A stretch of 64,000 bases of DNA from Proteus terrae subsp. cibarius (GCF_011045835.1 NZ_CP047349.1:3038001-3102000); one strand, 5' to 3'. Counted from the stretch's first letter, positions 1-11,485 are shown. Made by a program: numbers and translations. Notes: a model not told the origin generated them from the sequence alone.

Positions 1-262
1 CACCAGGTTCCAGCTTTCCTACGCTTTTGAATGCTAAAATACCCGTTGCCTGCGCCATGGCTTCGAGGATCAGTACGCCAGGGAAAATTGGTTTTCCTGG
101 AAAGTGACCTTGAAAGAAAGGCTCATTAAAAGATACATTTTTTACTGCTCTTAGAAATTTCTTTTCTTCAAAATCAAGGACACGATCAACCAATAAGAAT
201 GGGTAACGGTGTGGAAGTAAATCTAAAATTTCTTCGATTTGCAGAGTATGATTCTCACTCAT
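1..262 (-). CDS. fabZ: 3-hydroxyacyl-[acyl-carrier-protein] dehydratase FabZ, partial (C-terminus beyond the window edge)
   Basis: FabZ dehydrates (3R)-hydroxyacyl-ACP in cytosolic fatty acid synthesis and competes with LpxC for hydroxymyristoyl-ACP. I translated this from the minus strand: 87 residues are visible of a family usually near 150. The hot-dog-fold signature [11 protein letters not shown] holds the catalytic His at about residue 53, and the protein begins [13 protein letters not shown]. It is the last gene seen of the rpsB-to-fabZ strand and lies about 120 bases downstream of lpxD, the usual order. The only abnormality is truncation by the window. Confidence 0.95.
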   Translation of the reverse strand, partial: MSENHTLQIEEILDLLPHRYPFLLVDRVLDFEEKKFLRAVKNVSFNEPFFQGHFPGKPIFPGVLILEAMAQATGILAFKSVGKLEPG

Positions 263-310
263 TGCAATACTCTTCCTGTCTAATAAAACTGAGTCTAATT
301 AATAATGACA

Positions 311-351
311 CGACCTGCTGTGACTCAAAAAGTGAGTTAACCCGCAGGTCG
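311..351 (-). repeat. Two-tier hairpin in the lpxD-fabZ intergenic region
   Basis: An outer perfect 8-bp stem (CGACCTGC with GCAGGTCG) encloses an inner stem of about 5-6 bp (ACTCA/TGAGT). In mRNA sense it lies between the lpxD stop and fabZ start. No T-run follows, so it is unlikely to be a simple intrinsic terminator. It may stabilise the lpxD 3' end or attenuate read-through into fabZ. The pairing is read directly; the role is inference. Confidence 0.5.
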
Positions 352-385
352 CAAAATGGGTAACATTCGTCAATGACGTATATTG

Positions 386-1414
386 TTACTTGTCGCTACT
401 TTCTACTTGACGTTCAAGCGACTTGAGCCTTTTTTGCATTTCATCAATTCGCAACACAAGTGCTGCAGTTTTACGCCATGCTTTATTCGATTGCAGAGGA
501 ATTCCTGAAGAATAAACACCCGGCTCAGTGATAGGACGCATTACCATTCCCATACCTGTTACCGTGACTTTATCACAGATTTCCATATGACCATTGATAA
601 CACTTGCTCCACCAATCATACAATAGCGACCTATTTTCAGGCTGCCCGCCATGATGACACCACCAGCAACAGCGGTATTATCACCAATAATGACGTTATG
701 TGCGATTTGGCACTGGTTATCAATGATAACACCATTACCGATAACTGTGTTATCTAATGCGCCTCGGTCAATTGTAGTACATGCACCGATTTCAACGCGA
801 TCACCAATTACCACTGAACCTAACTGTGGAATTTTAATCCAATTACCACGTTCATTAGCATAACCAAAACCATCTGAACCAATCACAGTACCTGATTGAA
901 CCAGACAATCTTTACCAATGATAACCTCATGATAAACAGATACATTTGCCCATAAACGGCTATTATCGCCAATATGTGCTTTTTTACCCACAAAACAACC
1001 AGCACCAATCACAACATTATCACCAAGGATAACATCTGACTCGATAACGGCATTTGCACCCACTGATACATTTTTTCCTAACTTAGCATCAGGAGAAATG
1101 ACAGCACTTGAGTGAATATCCTGTGCTGGCGATGGTGTTGTATCCATAATCTGCGCCATTTGAGCATAGGCAAGATACGGGTTTTTCACCACCAGTGCAG
1201 CAACGGGACAAAATGGAAGATCAGCCTCTGTTAATACAACGGCAGCAGCCTGACATTCGCTTAATTTTTCACGATAGCGGCTATCGGAAAGAAATGTAAT
1301 TTGTTCGCTATTTGCTAGGCTCATTGAAGCAAGACCGGCGATAGTGATATCACCATCGCCGTGTAACTGTGCATTCAACTGCTGAGCAAGATCAGCTAAT
1401 CGAATTGAAAACAT
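386..1414 (-). CDS. lpxD: UDP-3-O-(3-hydroxymyristoyl)glucosamine N-acyltransferase LpxD
   Basis: LpxD adds the second hydroxyacyl chain to the lipid A precursor, using hydroxyacyl-ACP in the cytosol. The 342-residue length fits the family. An N-terminal uridine-binding domain (about 1-100) is followed by a long run of hexapeptide repeats forming a left-handed beta helix (about 105-310), then a C-terminal helical tail. The [12 protein letters not shown] segment carries the catalytic His near residue 239. It begins only 3 bases after the skp stop, so the two are probably co-transcribed, with fabZ downstream. Confidence 0.96.
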   Translation of the reverse strand: MFSIRLADLAQQLNAQLHGDGDITIAGLASMSLANSEQITFLSDSRYREKLSECQAAAVVLTEADLPFCPVAALVVKNPYLAYAQMAQIMDTTPSPAQDIHSSAVISPDAKLGKNVSVGANAVIESDVILGDNVVIGAGCFVGKKAHIGDNSRLWANVSVYHEVIIGKDCLVQSGTVIGSDGFGYANERGNWIKIPQLGSVVIGDRVEIGACTTIDRGALDNTVIGNGVIIDNQCQIAHNVIIGDNTAVAGGVIMAGSLKIGRYCMIGGASVINGHMEICDKVTVTGMGMVMRPITEPGVYSSGIPLQSNKAWRKTAALVLRIDEMQKRLKSLERQVESSDK

Positions 1415-1417
1415 CTA

Positions 1418-1915
1418 TTATTTAACCTGTTTTTGAACCTGAGCAGTAATATCTTTACCATCTGCGAAATAAGGTACAGTGTTAGCATCAAGGATCACAT
1501 CATAGCCTTCTTTCTTCGCTACTGCATCAACAGCGTCTAATACACGTTTCATGATTTTGTTACGTTCTTCAGCTTGACGACGGCTAAAGTCTTGCTCAAA
1601 AGCTTGTGCTTTTTGTGCATATGCTTCACGTTTAGCAACCAGATCTTTCTCTGTATTCGCACGTTGTGTTGCATTCATAGTTGGTGCATCTTTTTGATAT
1701 TTCTCAACAGCGGTCTGTAGTGCTTTACCTAAGTTCTGCAATTCAGTATCACGTGATTTGAATTCATTTTCCAATTGTTTCTCTACCGCATCACGGTTAG
1801 GAATTTGTTGGAGAACTTGACCGATGTTCACAACACCTACTTTATCTGCGGCTTGAACACCTGCTGACATGGTCAATGCCATTCCAAGGGCAGCGGCACA
1901 TAACAATTTTTTCAC
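1418..1915 (-). CDS. skp: Periplasmic chaperone Skp (OmpH)
   Basis: Skp is a trimeric periplasmic chaperone that holds unfolded outer-membrane proteins on their way to the BAM complex. I chose a GTG start giving 165 aa because an AAGGAG ribosome-binding site lies 7 bases upstream and the protein then begins with a normal signal peptide (KKLLCAAALGMALTMSAG, cleavage after VQA). An upstream ATG would add seven non-conserved residues. The mature part is a short beta core (KVGVVNIGQVL) followed by long charged helices, as expected for the tentacles. It sits directly downstream of bamA, whose substrates it carries. Confidence 0.95.
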   Translation of the reverse strand: MKKLLCAAALGMALTMSAGVQAADKVGVVNIGQVLQQIPNRDAVEKQLENEFKSRDTELQNLGKALQTAVEKYQKDAPTMNATQRANTEKDLVAKREAYAQKAQAFEQDFSRRQAEERNKIMKRVLDAVDAVAKKEGYDVILDANTVPYFADGKDITAQVQKQVK

Positions 1916-2007
1916 GATTAAACTCCTTAAAACCAAAAATAATTTTTTGTCAGAAATCGGATGCCTTTTTCAGCATTATGAATCAGGCATCAACTTTACT
2001 TACATCG

Positions 2008-4401
2008 CTACCACGTTCTACCAATATTAAACTGGAATTGCTCTGATTTATCGCCTTCGTAATCTTTTATTGGCTTAGCATAAGAGAATACTAACGGACC
2101 TAAAGGGGATAACCATTGTAACGCAACACCCGTTGAAACACGTATATCACTTGCACGACTATAATCTGGCATACCTGCAGTCCAAGCAGAGTTTGTACTA
2201 CTCCAATTGGTATCCCATACTGTACCCGCATCAACAAACACCGACGTTCTGACTGAAGAGGAATATTTATCATCCACAAATGGGGTTGGTGTAATCAGCT
2301 CGAAACTTGCCACAGCCATAGCATTACCACCAATTGCGTCACTCGATGGTTCACCTGGTTTTGGCTTACCATTTTCACCAAGATAAATGGCTTTAGGCCC
2401 GATATTATTTGAACGGAAACCACGAACGGTACCGGAACCACCTGCATAGAAGTTTTCATAGAATGGTAATTCTTTACCACCTAAACCATCACCGTAGCCT
2501 AAACGACCTTTAAACAGGGTTACCCAAGACTCTTTTTCATCAATTGGATAGTACGCCATACCGTCCCAAGTCACTTTATAGTACTTGTTATCAGAGCCAG
2601 GTACAGTCACACGTCCACTTAAGTTACTTCTCACACCAGATGTTGGGAAGAAACCTTTGTTTAAGTTATTGAATGTCCAACCAAGGCTGACAGTATAATC
2701 ATCAGCATTAAATGATTCACGTTTATCAAAGCCTGGGTTTTCACCCATACTTTCTAGGTAACGCCACATTGCAACCTGAGGTTCCATACGTGACAGACCA
2801 TTGTGAGTATAGCCTAAGCCAAGACGTGCTGAGTTATATTCATTAATTGGGAAGCCTAACGTACCATCTACACCGTAAGATTTATTGGTATAACCTGATA
2901 AATCAGCATCATTAGCGCGGAAGTCATTATAGAAAATACGACCACCTAAACTCACACCATTAACGGTAAAGTATGGGTCAGTAACAGATAATTCTGCGTA
3001 AGTTGAGTAATCATTTTTACTCGCATTAATAGCGACTGCGTTACCTGTACCTAACCAGTTATCTTGAGTAACACCCACTTGGAAGCTCACACCACTTTCA
3101 GTACCGAAACCGACACCAAAGTTAAGAGAACCTGTGTTACGCTCTTTTACACGATAAACAATATCAACTTGATCAGGAGAACCTGGAATACGCTGAGTTT
3201 CTGTTTCAACCGTTTCGAAATAACCTAAACGATTTAAACGCTCTTTACCTTGTTCAACTAAATCGCTACCTAACCACGCACCTTCCATTTGACGCATTTC
3301 ACGACGTAAAACAGAGTCTTTAGTGATGTCATTTCCCGCAAAACGTACTTGACGAACATAGAAACGGTTTCCTGCATCTACGTTTACATGCAGTTTTACG
3401 GTTTTATTTTCATCATTAATTTCAGGGTTTGTCATAACGCGAGGATAAGCATATCCATAACGACCTAACAGATTTTTAATGTCATTTTCTGTTTTTGTTA
3501 CTTGTGCACCATTATAAAGAGAGCCCGGTGCAATTTCGATAAGCTCTTCAATTTGTTTAGTGTAGCCAGCCGTATTACCATTGATTTCAGTATTTTCTAC
3601 TGTGTATTTGTCACCTTCTTTCAGGTTAATGGTAATGTAAATTCCTTTTTTGTCTGGCGTTAAACTGACATTCGTCGATTCAATATCAAAACGCGCATAA
3701 CCACGATCAAGATAGAAGCTTCTTAATGTTTCTAAGTCACCAGCCAGTTTTTGCTTCTGATATTTTTCATCAGCCGCTAAGTTCCACCAAGGAACATCGT
3801 CACGTAACTGGAAGCGGTTAACGAGCTCAGCAGTAGAAAACGCTTTATTACCAACAATGTTGATTTGCTGAATAGTTGCTGAAACACCCTCTGCAAACAC
3901 GAGTTTTAAGTCGACACGGTTACGAGGAAGAGGTGTAACAACTACTTTTACAGTTGCATTATATTTACCAACACTATAATAGAAATCTTCAAGCCCTTTC
4001 TCGATATTCGCTAGCATTGTACGGTCAAGTGTTTCACCGATACGAATGTTAGAAGCATCAAGGTTCTGTTTTAGCATCTCTTCCTTGATTGCTTTGTTAC
4101 CAGAGAAAGTAATGCTGGCAATAGTTGGACGCTCTTTTACTTGAACAATCAGAGTATTTCCGTCACGCAGGACACGAACATCATCAAAGTTTCCTGTCGC
4201 AAATAATGAACGGATAGTTCGACTGATATCATCATTACCGACCGAGTCTCCAACCCGGACAGGCATGTTCAGTAATGCTGCACCAACGGCGACGCGTTGA
4301 AGACCTTCAAATTGAATGTCCTGAACTACGAATCCGTCTGAACCGTATGCAGTGGCGCTGCCCAGCAGCAGCGACGCTATAAGCAACTTTTTCATCGCCA
4401 T
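2008..4401 (-). CDS. bamA: Outer membrane protein assembly factor BamA
   Basis: BamA is the central beta-barrel of the BAM complex that folds proteins into the outer membrane. The start [20 protein letters not shown] matches the family's signal peptide; a start 13 codons upstream is possible but not conserved. Five POTRA domains cover roughly 22-420. The C-terminal Omp85 barrel includes the loop-6 VRGF motif ([10 protein letters not shown]), and the chain ends ...FNIGRTW with a terminal aromatic residue. The length of 797 aa is normal. rseP lies 39 bases upstream and skp follows. The ribosome-binding site is weak (AGGA about 15 bases before the ATG). Confidence 0.96.
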   Translation of the reverse strand: MAMKKLLIASLLLGSATAYGSDGFVVQDIQFEGLQRVAVGAALLNMPVRVGDSVGNDDISRTIRSLFATGNFDDVRVLRDGNTLIVQVKERPTIASITFSGNKAIKEEMLKQNLDASNIRIGETLDRTMLANIEKGLEDFYYSVGKYNATVKVVVTPLPRNRVDLKLVFAEGVSATIQQINIVGNKAFSTAELVNRFQLRDDVPWWNLAADEKYQKQKLAGDLETLRSFYLDRGYARFDIESTNVSLTPDKKGIYITINLKEGDKYTVENTEINGNTAGYTKQIEELIEIAPGSLYNGAQVTKTENDIKNLLGRYGYAYPRVMTNPEINDENKTVKLHVNVDAGNRFYVRQVRFAGNDITKDSVLRREMRQMEGAWLGSDLVEQGKERLNRLGYFETVETETQRIPGSPDQVDIVYRVKERNTGSLNFGVGFGTESGVSFQVGVTQDNWLGTGNAVAINASKNDYSTYAELSVTDPYFTVNGVSLGGRIFYNDFRANDADLSGYTNKSYGVDGTLGFPINEYNSARLGLGYTHNGLSRMEPQVAMWRYLESMGENPGFDKRESFNADDYTVSLGWTFNNLNKGFFPTSGVRSNLSGRVTVPGSDNKYYKVTWDGMAYYPIDEKESWVTLFKGRLGYGDGLGGKELPFYENFYAGGSGTVRGFRSNNIGPKAIYLGENGKPKPGEPSSDAIGGNAMAVASFELITPTPFVDDKYSSSVRTSVFVDAGTVWDTNWSSTNSAWTAGMPDYSRASDIRVSTGVALQWLSPLGPLVFSYAKPIKDYEGDKSEQFQFNIGRTW

Positions 4402-4440
4402 CGTTGTTTTGTGTTTTCCTAACCGGTCTCTGCTTACCAA

Positions 4441-5793
4441 TTATAAGCGAGAGAAATCATTGAAAAGTGCAAGTCCCATTAAAAGCATCAGTGCCATAAT
4501 ACCAATACGATAACAGAAATCTTGTACACGCTCAGATACCGGCCCTCCCTTTATCTTCTCGATAACCAGGAAAAGCAGGTGCCCGCCATCTAAGACAGGC
4601 AGGGGAAACAAGTTAATGATCCCCAAATTGACACTGATAAGCGCCATAAACATCAAATAATAAATAAAACCAGAATCAGCGGACATTCCAGCGCCTTTCG
4701 CGATAGAAACAGGCCCACTAAGGTTAGTTAATTTGACGTCACCTACGACTAACTTGCCAATCATTTTGACAGTTAAACCCATCAACTGCCATGTTTTATC
4801 AGATGCTTCATAGAGCGCCGAAAATGGGTTGTATTGCTGCATTATCAAATATTGCTCATCAGGAGGTAATATTTGTAATTGCGCACCAACTTGCCCTACT
4901 TCAGTGCCATCTTTCAGTGCAACAGCTGTCGGAGTAACATTCAATATCAACGACGAGCCGTTACGTTCAACAAGAAGCTCCAAGGCCTTATTTGGGCTTT
5001 GTCGAACAAAATAAGTAAATGGATGCCATGTATCAATTGGCTGACCATCAACTTTAACGATACGATCCCCTGCCTGTAAACCCGCTTTTTCAGCAGCAGA
5101 GCCTTCGGTAACCTCAATAATTTTTGAGTCTAATCGGGCGCCAACAGGCATTATCCCTAGGGACAAGATAGGATCTTGTTTTTCAGGATCAAAACCCCAC
5201 TGTTGTAAATTCAGTATATTCTCACTCTCAGAGAGAGAATTTGGATCTAAAACAACGAATGAAACCTCTTTAGCACCAATTTTACTGACTAATGCTAAAC
5301 GAACTGCATTCTGATCAGGCGTTTCGATACCTGCAACGGATTTTAGTTCCATTCCAGGCGTTAATTTTGCTTGTTCTGCGATAGAATTCGGACGAATGTC
5401 TGCAATTATAGGTTTTAATGCAGGAACACCTATCATAAAAACTATCCAATAGGCGACTATAGCTAACAAAAAGTTGGCAATAGGCCCGGCAGCAACAACA
5501 GCAGCACGTTGACCAACTGTTTTATTATTAAATGCTAGATGACGGCGCTCAGGTGCAACCTCAGCGACCCTCTCATCTAACATTTTTACATAGCCACCCA
5601 AAGGTATCCATGCGATAACAAATTTAGTGCCATGTTTATCTGTTTTGCGCCAAATTGCTTTTCCAAAACCAATAGAAAAACGCTCAACATAGATACCACA
5701 GCGCCTAGCTACCCAAAAATGCCCGAACTCATGTACCGTAATTAAAATACCTAAAACGATAATAAACGCGGCAAGATTCCACAGGATACCCAT
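4441..5793 (-). CDS. rseP: Site-2 zinc metalloprotease RseP
   Basis: RseP is the inner-membrane protease that cuts RseA inside the membrane after DegS, releasing sigma-E, and also clears signal-peptide remnants. The zinc motif HEFGH is at residues 21-25 inside the first transmembrane helix, and the second ligand motif (PLPVLDGGH) is near residue 400. Two periplasmic PDZ domains lie between about 120 and 310, seen in the [14 protein letters not shown] stretch. At 450 aa it is full length. It lies 9 bases downstream of cdsA and just upstream of bamA. Confidence 0.96.
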   Translation of the reverse strand: MGILWNLAAFIIVLGILITVHEFGHFWVARRCGIYVERFSIGFGKAIWRKTDKHGTKFVIAWIPLGGYVKMLDERVAEVAPERRHLAFNNKTVGQRAAVVAAGPIANFLLAIVAYWIVFMIGVPALKPIIADIRPNSIAEQAKLTPGMELKSVAGIETPDQNAVRLALVSKIGAKEVSFVVLDPNSLSESENILNLQQWGFDPEKQDPILSLGIMPVGARLDSKIIEVTEGSAAEKAGLQAGDRIVKVDGQPIDTWHPFTYFVRQSPNKALELLVERNGSSLILNVTPTAVALKDGTEVGQVGAQLQILPPDEQYLIMQQYNPFSALYEASDKTWQLMGLTVKMIGKLVVGDVKLTNLSGPVSIAKGAGMSADSGFIYYLMFMALISVNLGIINLFPLPVLDGGHLLFLVIEKIKGGPVSERVQDFCYRIGIMALMLLMGLALFNDFSRL

Positions 5794-5802
5794 TACTTAC
5801 CT

Positions 5803-6666
5803 TTATAGTTTAAAGCCAGAAGAAATCAGAAAGACCAATCCTGCAAAGACTGGGATAGCCGCAGTCAAACTATCAATTCTATCAAGCACACCACCATGCC
5901 CCGGTATCAATTGGCTACTGTCTTTAATGCCTGAAACACGTTTAAACATGCTTTCTGCTAGATCACCAAATACCGATACAATGACAACAACGCCAGATAT
6001 TAATAACAAGTTGCTAGGCACTTCAGTCACAGGTGCAAAATAAGTAAATAACCATGATGCAACACCTGCCGTAATCAACCCACCAACTAACCCTTCAAGG
6101 GTTTTACCCGGTGATACTTTAGGCGCCATTTTATGTTTACCCATTAGGCGTCCGAAAGCGTAAGCACCAGAGTCAGCAGCCCAAACTAATAACATGACAT
6201 ACAATAACCACCATGCGCCTGTATAAGTGTCGGTGTTATAACCCAACATACGCAACGCCATCATGCCACAATAAAAGGGAACAATCGTCAATATACCGAA
6301 CAATAACTTAATAAAAACTGAATTTTTCCACATATTGGCTGAATTCGGATAACTTACAACTAATAAAATTGCTGCTACCCACCAAATTAAACCCGCCCAC
6401 AAACCATTTTTTATCATTGGAGTATCGAGTAGGTGGTCAAAATTAGGCAAAGAAAACTGCATAACGAGTAACAATGCAGCAAAGCCGATCCCTGTCGCAA
6501 TACGTTTACCTTGAGAATGCCAGCCAATAAATTGTGCCCATTCCCAACCCGCTAAGCCTGATATTGCGATAATGACTAATCCGAAACCTGCAGGAGGAAG
6601 TAGAAATAGTGCAGCAATAACAATAGGGATTAAAATTAATGCAGTGATGACACGATACTTAAGCAA
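5803..6666 (-). CDS. cdsA: Phosphatidate cytidylyltransferase CdsA
   Basis: CdsA makes CDP-diacylglycerol from phosphatidic acid and CTP, the committed step for all membrane phospholipids. It is an integral membrane protein with about eight hydrophobic segments. The family signature is clear near the C-terminus: MFKRVSGIKDSSQLIPGHGG followed by VLDRIDS. At 287 aa it is the usual length. It starts one base after the uppS stop, so translation is probably coupled. Confidence 0.96.
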   Translation of the reverse strand: MLKYRVITALILIPIVIAALFLLPPAGFGLVIIAISGLAGWEWAQFIGWHSQGKRIATGIGFAALLLVMQFSLPNFDHLLDTPMIKNGLWAGLIWWVAAILLVVSYPNSANMWKNSVFIKLLFGILTIVPFYCGMMALRMLGYNTDTYTGAWWLLYVMLLVWAADSGAYAFGRLMGKHKMAPKVSPGKTLEGLVGGLITAGVASWLFTYFAPVTEVPSNLLLISGVVVIVSVFGDLAESMFKRVSGIKDSSQLIPGHGGVLDRIDSLTAAIPVFAGLVFLISSGFKL

Positions 6667-6667
6667 G

Positions 6668-7426
6668 TTATCCTCCCAGATTTATAGTATCTGTTTCTGA
6701 TGTAGTACCACCGAAACGTCTTTCCCGTTTAGCAAAAGCATCTAATGCATTCTGAAAAACTTGTTCATCAAAATCAGGCCATAAAACCTGTGTAAAATAA
6801 AGCTCAGCATAAGCAATCTGCCAAATAAGAAAATTACTTATACGATGCTCACCACCTGTACGAATAACAAGATCAACGCCAGGCTGATTATGCAAGCAAA
6901 GGTGTGAAGATATTGCATTTTCATTGATATCTTCGAGATTAATTTCCCCTTTTGCGAGGGATGTCGCTAATTGTTTTACGCTTTGAGTAATATCCCATCG
7001 ACCGCCATAATTAGCTGCAATATTTAAATTAAGCCCAGTATTATTCGCAGTAAGTGCCACAGAACTTTTAATTCGATCTTGTAAGCGACGACTAAAACGG
7101 CTGATATCACCAATGACAGTCAATTTAACATTATGTTTATGTAAGCTCTTCACTTCGTTATCTAAAGCAAAAACAAATAATTCCATGAGGGAACTCACTT
7201 CCTGCTCTGGCCTATTCCAGTTTTCGCTACTAAATGCATATAACGTTAATGATTCAATTTTGTGTTTTACGGAAAAGCTAACCGCATCCCGAACTGCTTT
7301 AATTCCCGCGCGATGCCCCGTTACTCGGAGTTTCCCTTGTTTTTTAGCCCAACGCCCATTGCCATCCATAATGATAGCAACATGCTTTGGTTTTGATGCG
7401 GATGAATCGTCACTGGATAAGTTCAC
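6668..7426 (-). CDS. uppS: Undecaprenyl diphosphate synthase (cis-prenyltransferase)
   Basis: This cytosolic enzyme (also called IspU) condenses eight isopentenyl units onto farnesyl diphosphate to make the C55 carrier for peptidoglycan and O-antigen. The Mg-binding Asp is in AIIMDGNGRWAKKQG (about residue 20), and the family signatures AFSSENWNRP and DLVIRTGGEHRISNF are present. The 252-aa frame starts at GTG behind an AAGGG-type ribosome-binding site. dxr, an earlier isoprenoid-pathway gene, is upstream, but a predicted terminator separates the two. Confidence 0.95.
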   Translation of the reverse strand: MNLSSDDSSASKPKHVAIIMDGNGRWAKKQGKLRVTGHRAGIKAVRDAVSFSVKHKIESLTLYAFSSENWNRPEQEVSSLMELFVFALDNEVKSLHKHNVKLTVIGDISRFSRRLQDRIKSSVALTANNTGLNLNIAANYGGRWDITQSVKQLATSLAKGEINLEDINENAISSHLCLHNQPGVDLVIRTGGEHRISNFLIWQIAYAELYFTQVLWPDFDEQVFQNALDAFAKRERRFGGTTSETDTINLGG

Positions 7427-7489
7427 TCAATTTAACCCTTTGCTAATCTGATACTGATACAGACAGTCCTCTTCGGATAACCTATGCAC

Positions 7490-7513
7490 AAAAAAAAACC
7501 GTGTCACCCACGG
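7490..7513 (-). terminator. Intrinsic terminator downstream of dxr
   Basis: Read on the minus strand, a CCGTG/CACGG stem with a 5-base loop is followed by about nine T residues. It lies some 140 bases after the dxr stop and before uppS, so it should split dxr from the uppS-to-fabZ operon. A second perfect 7-bp hairpin (CTAAAGC/GCTTTAG, 4-base loop) lies between this terminator and dxr at about 7537-7554. Confidence 0.65.
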
Positions 7514-7652
7514 CCTTTGGCAAAGCCTCAAAGTTGCTAAAGCAATAGCTTTAGTAATGAACTGTTAATTTTCATTATTGTCTTTAGTGATTCGGCAACT
7601 ATACCATTAGCCAGAAAGACGAACAAACACCCTATATTAAATATAATCACCA

Positions 7653-8846
7653 TTATACAAATTGAGTGATTATCTGATGAGTTTCTAATCTCGCTAATTT
7701 ATCAATTTCTAGAACATCATTAATACTTTGAGGCTCTGATAGGTCAAAATGTTCAACAACTTTCCGATTAATTTTAGCAATATCAGTAAACTTCACTTTT
7801 TCGTGTAAAAATGCATCAACAACAACTTCATTAGCCGCATTTAACACTGTTGTTGCCGCTTGCCCACGTTTTGACGCTTCAATAGCAAGTGCCAAACAAG
7901 GGTAACGTTGATAGTCAGGGCGAATAAACTCTAGAGATTGAATCTCAAAGAAATCTAATGCTTTTGCACCGGATTGAGTACGATGAGGATAAGCCATTGA
8001 GTACGCAATCGGTGTTCTCATATCAGGTTCACCAATTTGAGCAATAATACTGCCATCACGATAACGAACCATTGAATGAATAACAGATTGTGGATGAATG
8101 ATTACTTCCATTTCTTCTTCAGAAGCATTGAAGAAATAACGAGCTTCAATATACTCAAGCCCTTTATTCATCATTGTTGCAGAATCAACTGAAATCTTAC
8201 GTCCCATAGACCAATTTGGATGCGCACACGCTTGATCTGGAGTCATTGCTTCCAGCTCTTCTAATGGTGTATAGCGAAATGGCCCGCCAGAACCTGTTAG
8301 CAGAATACTGGTCACACCTTCATCAGCTAAAGACGCATGACCTAAGTTTTCTTGAATTGCTTTAGGTAAGCTTTGATAAATTGCATTATGTTCGCTATCA
8401 ATGGGTAAAATTGTTGCGCCATATTTAGCAACAGCATCAAAGAAAAGACGCCCACTAGTTATCAGTGATTCTTTATTCGCTAATAGAATTCTTTTGCCTT
8501 TTTCAATGGCCGCAAGTGTCGGTTTTAATCCTGCAACACCTGTTATAGCAGACATAACTTGATCAGCTTCATCAAGAGCTGCAATTTCATTGATCGCATG
8601 AGACCCAGATAGAATTTCTGTTTTACAAGATGTATTAGCGAGTAGCTGTTTAAGCTGATTTGCACTTTTTTCATCAGACATCACAGCGTATTTAGGCTGG
8701 AAAGCAAGGCACTGTTGCGCCATTTTGTCGGCATTTTTTCCTGCTGCTAAAGCAAGAACCTGATACTCATCAGGATTATTTTCAATTACGGAAAGAGTGC
8801 TAGTTCCGATAGATCCTGTTGAGCCTAATATAGTTATTTGTTTCAT
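7653..8846 (-). CDS. dxr: 1-deoxy-D-xylulose 5-phosphate reductoisomerase Dxr (IspC)
   Basis: Dxr converts DXP to 2-C-methyl-D-erythritol 4-phosphate with NADPH, the first committed step of the MEP isoprenoid pathway and the target of fosmidomycin. The Rossmann motif GSTGSIG is at residues 8-14. The metal-binding acidic residues are in [11 protein letters not shown] (about 148-158), and the flexible active-site loop is [20 protein letters not shown]. At 397 aa it is full length. frr lies upstream on the same strand across a 190-base gap that contains the frr terminator, so dxr probably has its own promoter. Confidence 0.96.
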   Translation of the reverse strand: MKQITILGSTGSIGTSTLSVIENNPDEYQVLALAAGKNADKMAQQCLAFQPKYAVMSDEKSANQLKQLLANTSCKTEILSGSHAINEIAALDEADQVMSAITGVAGLKPTLAAIEKGKRILLANKESLITSGRLFFDAVAKYGATILPIDSEHNAIYQSLPKAIQENLGHASLADEGVTSILLTGSGGPFRYTPLEELEAMTPDQACAHPNWSMGRKISVDSATMMNKGLEYIEARYFFNASEEEMEVIIHPQSVIHSMVRYRDGSIIAQIGEPDMRTPIAYSMAYPHRTQSGAKALDFFEIQSLEFIRPDYQRYPCLALAIEASKRGQAATTVLNAANEVVVDAFLHEKVKFTDIAKINRKVVEHFDLSEPQSINDVLEIDKLARLETHQIITQFV

Positions 8847-8988
8847 TTATTAATCAATCAGTATGTCTACAACGTTTTAATTAAAGAGAATTATATCAGT
8901 ATGACGAGGTAAATGAGGATTAAAGATGAAAACTTTAATAAATAATGTGACAAAAGAAGGCATTAAGCACGAATTTTCAAATAAATAG

Positions 8989-9019
8989 TTAAAAATAATG
9001 CCGCTAAAAGCGGCATTAT
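8989..9019 (-). terminator. Intrinsic terminator of frr
   Basis: A perfect 10-bp stem (ATAATGCCGC/GCGGCATTAT) with a 5-base loop is followed on the minus strand by five T residues. It lies about 20 bases downstream of the frr stop. Confidence 0.8.
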
Positions 9020-9037
9020 CGAAAAAAGATATAAAAA

Positions 9038-9595
9038 TTAGAATTCCATTAACTCTGCTTCTTTCAGCGCTAATGCATCATCAATTTTTTTAATGAACAT
9101 ATCAGTTAATTTCTGAATGTCATCTTGTGAGCGGCGCTCATCATCTTCGCTGATTTCTTTATCTTTCAGTAATGCTTTTACTTTATCGTTAGCATCACGA
9201 CGGATATTACGAATAGAAACGCGACCTTGTTCTGCATCACCACGAACAACTTTGATTAGATCTTTACGGCGTTCTTCAGTTAATGGAGGCAGTGGAACAC
9301 GGATAATGGTACCAGCAGATGAAGGATTTAAACCTAAATCTGATGCCATAATTGCTTTTTCAACGGCAGGAGCTAAAGTACGGTCGAATACAGTGATTGC
9401 CAGTGTACGGCCATCTTCTGCGACAACGTTAGCAACTTGGTTTAATGGAGTTGGCGCTCCGTAGTATTCAACTACAATGCCATCTAAAAGGGCAGGAGAC
9501 GCACGACCAGTACGAACTTTATTAATCTGGCTTTTTAGTGCTTCAACGCTTTTATCCATGCGTTCTTGAGCATCTTTTTTGATTTCATTAATCAC
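9038..9595 (-). CDS. frr: Ribosome recycling factor Frr
   Basis: RRF works with EF-G to split post-termination ribosomes in the cytosol. I chose the GTG start that yields 185 aa, the family length, because AAGGG lies 8 bases upstream and the protein then begins [19 protein letters not shown] like its homologues. The longer frame adds 19 unconserved residues. The family core [15 protein letters not shown] and the [13 protein letters not shown] hinge region are intact, and the C-terminal helix ends [10 protein letters not shown]. pyrH lies upstream, as in other enterics. Confidence 0.95.
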   Translation of the reverse strand: MINEIKKDAQERMDKSVEALKSQINKVRTGRASPALLDGIVVEYYGAPTPLNQVANVVAEDGRTLAITVFDRTLAPAVEKAIMASDLGLNPSSAGTIIRVPLPPLTEERRKDLIKVVRGDAEQGRVSIRNIRRDANDKVKALLKDKEISEDDERRSQDDIQKLTDMFIKKIDDALALKEAELMEF

Positions 9596-9708
9596 GTTAT
9601 AAACCCTTGGGAACTGGTTATCTTCCAGTCGATATGAAAAACATACCGACATAAATGAATTGGCGTACTCTAGATGTTAACGCCAAATTATACCGTTGTC
9701 TCTGTGTA

Positions 9709-10437
9709 TTAAGCGTGAGAAATCAAAGTTCCTTCACTTTCACCCATTACAACCCGACGTAATGCACCCGGTTTATTCATATTGAATACGCGGATAGGTA
9801 AATTATGATCTCGGGCTAATGTGAATGCAGCAAGATCCATGACTTTCAATTCACGTTCTAATACATCCTGATAAGTCAGTGTTTCATAAAGTACTGCATC
9901 AGGATCTTTGGTTGGATCGGCAGAATAAACGCCGTCCACTTTCGTTGCTTTTAGTACAACGTCAGCTTCAATTTCAATACCGCGTAAACACGCAGCAGAA
10001 TCGGTAGTAAAGAATGGGTTACCTGTACCAGCCGAGAAAATAACGACTCGACCGTGGCGTAATAAGCTAATTGCCTCTGCCCAACTGTAGTTATCGCAGA
10101 CACCATTCAATGGAAACGCAGACATAAGGCGCGCGTTTACATAAGCACGGTGCAATGAATCACGCATTGCTAAACCATTCATTACTGTCGCGAGCATTCC
10201 CATGTGGTCACCCACAACACGGTTCATACCTGCCGCAGCAAGACCCGCGCCACGGAACAAGTTACCACCGCCAATTACGACACCGACTTGTATACCTAAT
10301 TCAACGAGTTCTTTGATTTCCTGAGCCATGCGATCAAGTACGCTCGCATCGATACCGAAACCTTCTGCGCCTTGCAGGGCTTCGCCACTCAGCTTTAATA
10401 AAATTCGCTGATATACAGGTTTTGCATTGGTAGCCAT
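9709..10437 (-). CDS. pyrH: Uridylate kinase PyrH
   Basis: PyrH phosphorylates UMP to UDP in pyrimidine nucleotide synthesis; the enzyme is a hexamer regulated by GTP and UTP. The amino-acid-kinase fold is shown by [13 protein letters not shown] near the N-terminus, the glycine loop [15 protein letters not shown], and the nucleotide-binding region [20 protein letters not shown]. The 242-aa length is standard. It lies between tsf (upstream, beyond a terminator) and frr. Confidence 0.96.
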   Translation of the reverse strand: MATNAKPVYQRILLKLSGEALQGAEGFGIDASVLDRMAQEIKELVELGIQVGVVIGGGNLFRGAGLAAAGMNRVVGDHMGMLATVMNGLAMRDSLHRAYVNARLMSAFPLNGVCDNYSWAEAISLLRHGRVVIFSAGTGNPFFTTDSAACLRGIEIEADVVLKATKVDGVYSADPTKDPDAVLYETLTYQDVLERELKVMDLAAFTLARDHNLPIRVFNMNKPGALRRVVMGESEGTLISHA

Positions 10438-10524
10438 GGTGTTCTGTCCTAAGCAGATTAGTTAATTGGAGGTTTTAGATAGCTTCTCTTTTTAACAAAA
10501 AAAAGCAAACAGCCAGTGGAGATT

Positions 10525-10560
10525 ACAACAAAACAGAACCGCCATTAGGCGGTTCTGTTA
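10525..10560 (-). terminator. Intrinsic terminator of tsf
   Basis: A perfect 12-bp stem (AACAGAACCGCC/GGCGGTTCTGTT) with a 4-base loop is followed on the minus strand by a T-rich run. It sits just after the tsf stop and closes the rpsB-tsf unit. Confidence 0.85.
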
Positions 10561-10573
10561 ACGCTAAGCGTTA

Positions 10574-11425
10574 TTATTTGCTCATTGCAGCAACTTCAGC
10601 TGCGAAATCAGCTTCAACTTTCTCAATACCTTCACCAACTTCGAAACGAACGAAGTTGATAACATCAGCATTGTTTTCTTTCAGCAATTCGCCAACAGTT
10701 TTGCTTGGATCCATTACGAAATGCTGGCCAGTCAGAGAAATCTCACCGGTGAATTTGTTCATGCGACCGATAACCATTTTTTCTGCGATTTCGCGTGGTT
10801 TACCTGATTGCATTGCGATATCCATCTGAATTTGGTGCTCATGTTCAACAACATCAGCAGGAACATCTTCAGGACGAACATATTCTGGTTTGCTTGCAGC
10901 AACGTGCATAGCAATGTGTTTGATCAGTTCTTCGTTAGCGCCTTTAGCTGAAACTAAAACACCGATGCGAGCACCGTGTAGGTAAGTACCTAATTCTTCA
11001 GCTTCTAATACAGCAACACGACGAATGTTGATGTTTTCACCGATTTTAGCAACTAATGCAGTACGAGCTTCTTCGAATTTAGCTTTCAGAGCATCGATAT
11101 CATCAGTTTTGTCTGCTAATACAGCAGCCATAACTTCTTTACCGAAAGCGATGAAACCTGCATCTTTAGCAACGAAGTCTGTTTCACAGTTCAGCTCAAC
11201 CAGCGCACCGAATTTACCATCAGCAGCAACTTCTGCAAGGATGATACCTTCAGCAGCAACACGGCCTGCTTTTTTAGCAGCTTTAGCTTGACCTGATTTA
11301 CGCATGTTGTCGATTGCTAATTCGATATCACCATTAGCTTCAACCAGCGCTTTTTTACATTCCATCATGCCTGCGCCAGTACGTTCACGCAGTTCTTTTA
11401 CCAATGCAGCGGTAATTCCAGACAT
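10574..11425 (-). CDS. tsf: Elongation factor Ts
   Basis: EF-Ts is the guanine-nucleotide exchange factor for EF-Tu. The N-terminal UBA-like domain has the signature [16 protein letters not shown], and the conserved TDFVAKD motif contacting EF-Tu is near residue 80. The 283-aa length matches. It forms the classic rpsB-tsf operon, with an intergenic hairpin between the two genes. Codon use is strongly biased, as expected for a highly expressed gene. Confidence 0.97.
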   Translation of the reverse strand: MSGITAALVKELRERTGAGMMECKKALVEANGDIELAIDNMRKSGQAKAAKKAGRVAAEGIILAEVAADGKFGALVELNCETDFVAKDAGFIAFGKEVMAAVLADKTDDIDALKAKFEEARTALVAKIGENINIRRVAVLEAEELGTYLHGARIGVLVSAKGANEELIKHIAMHVAASKPEYVRPEDVPADVVEHEHQIQMDIAMQSGKPREIAEKMVIGRMNKFTGEISLTGQHFVMDPSKTVGELLKENNADVINFVRFEVGEGIEKVEADFAAEVAAMSK

Positions 11426-11485
11426 TTGTTTCTTCCTCGACTTTTCTATGGGCTAGCCATAGATGTTCTCATAGCAGATGTGTAA

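Noticed and set aside
9117..9464. Plus-strand 115-codon ORF opposite frr
   Set aside because: It is a shadow of the highly biased frr coding sequence; similar antisense frames occur opposite tsf, rpsB and ppnN with no family resemblance.
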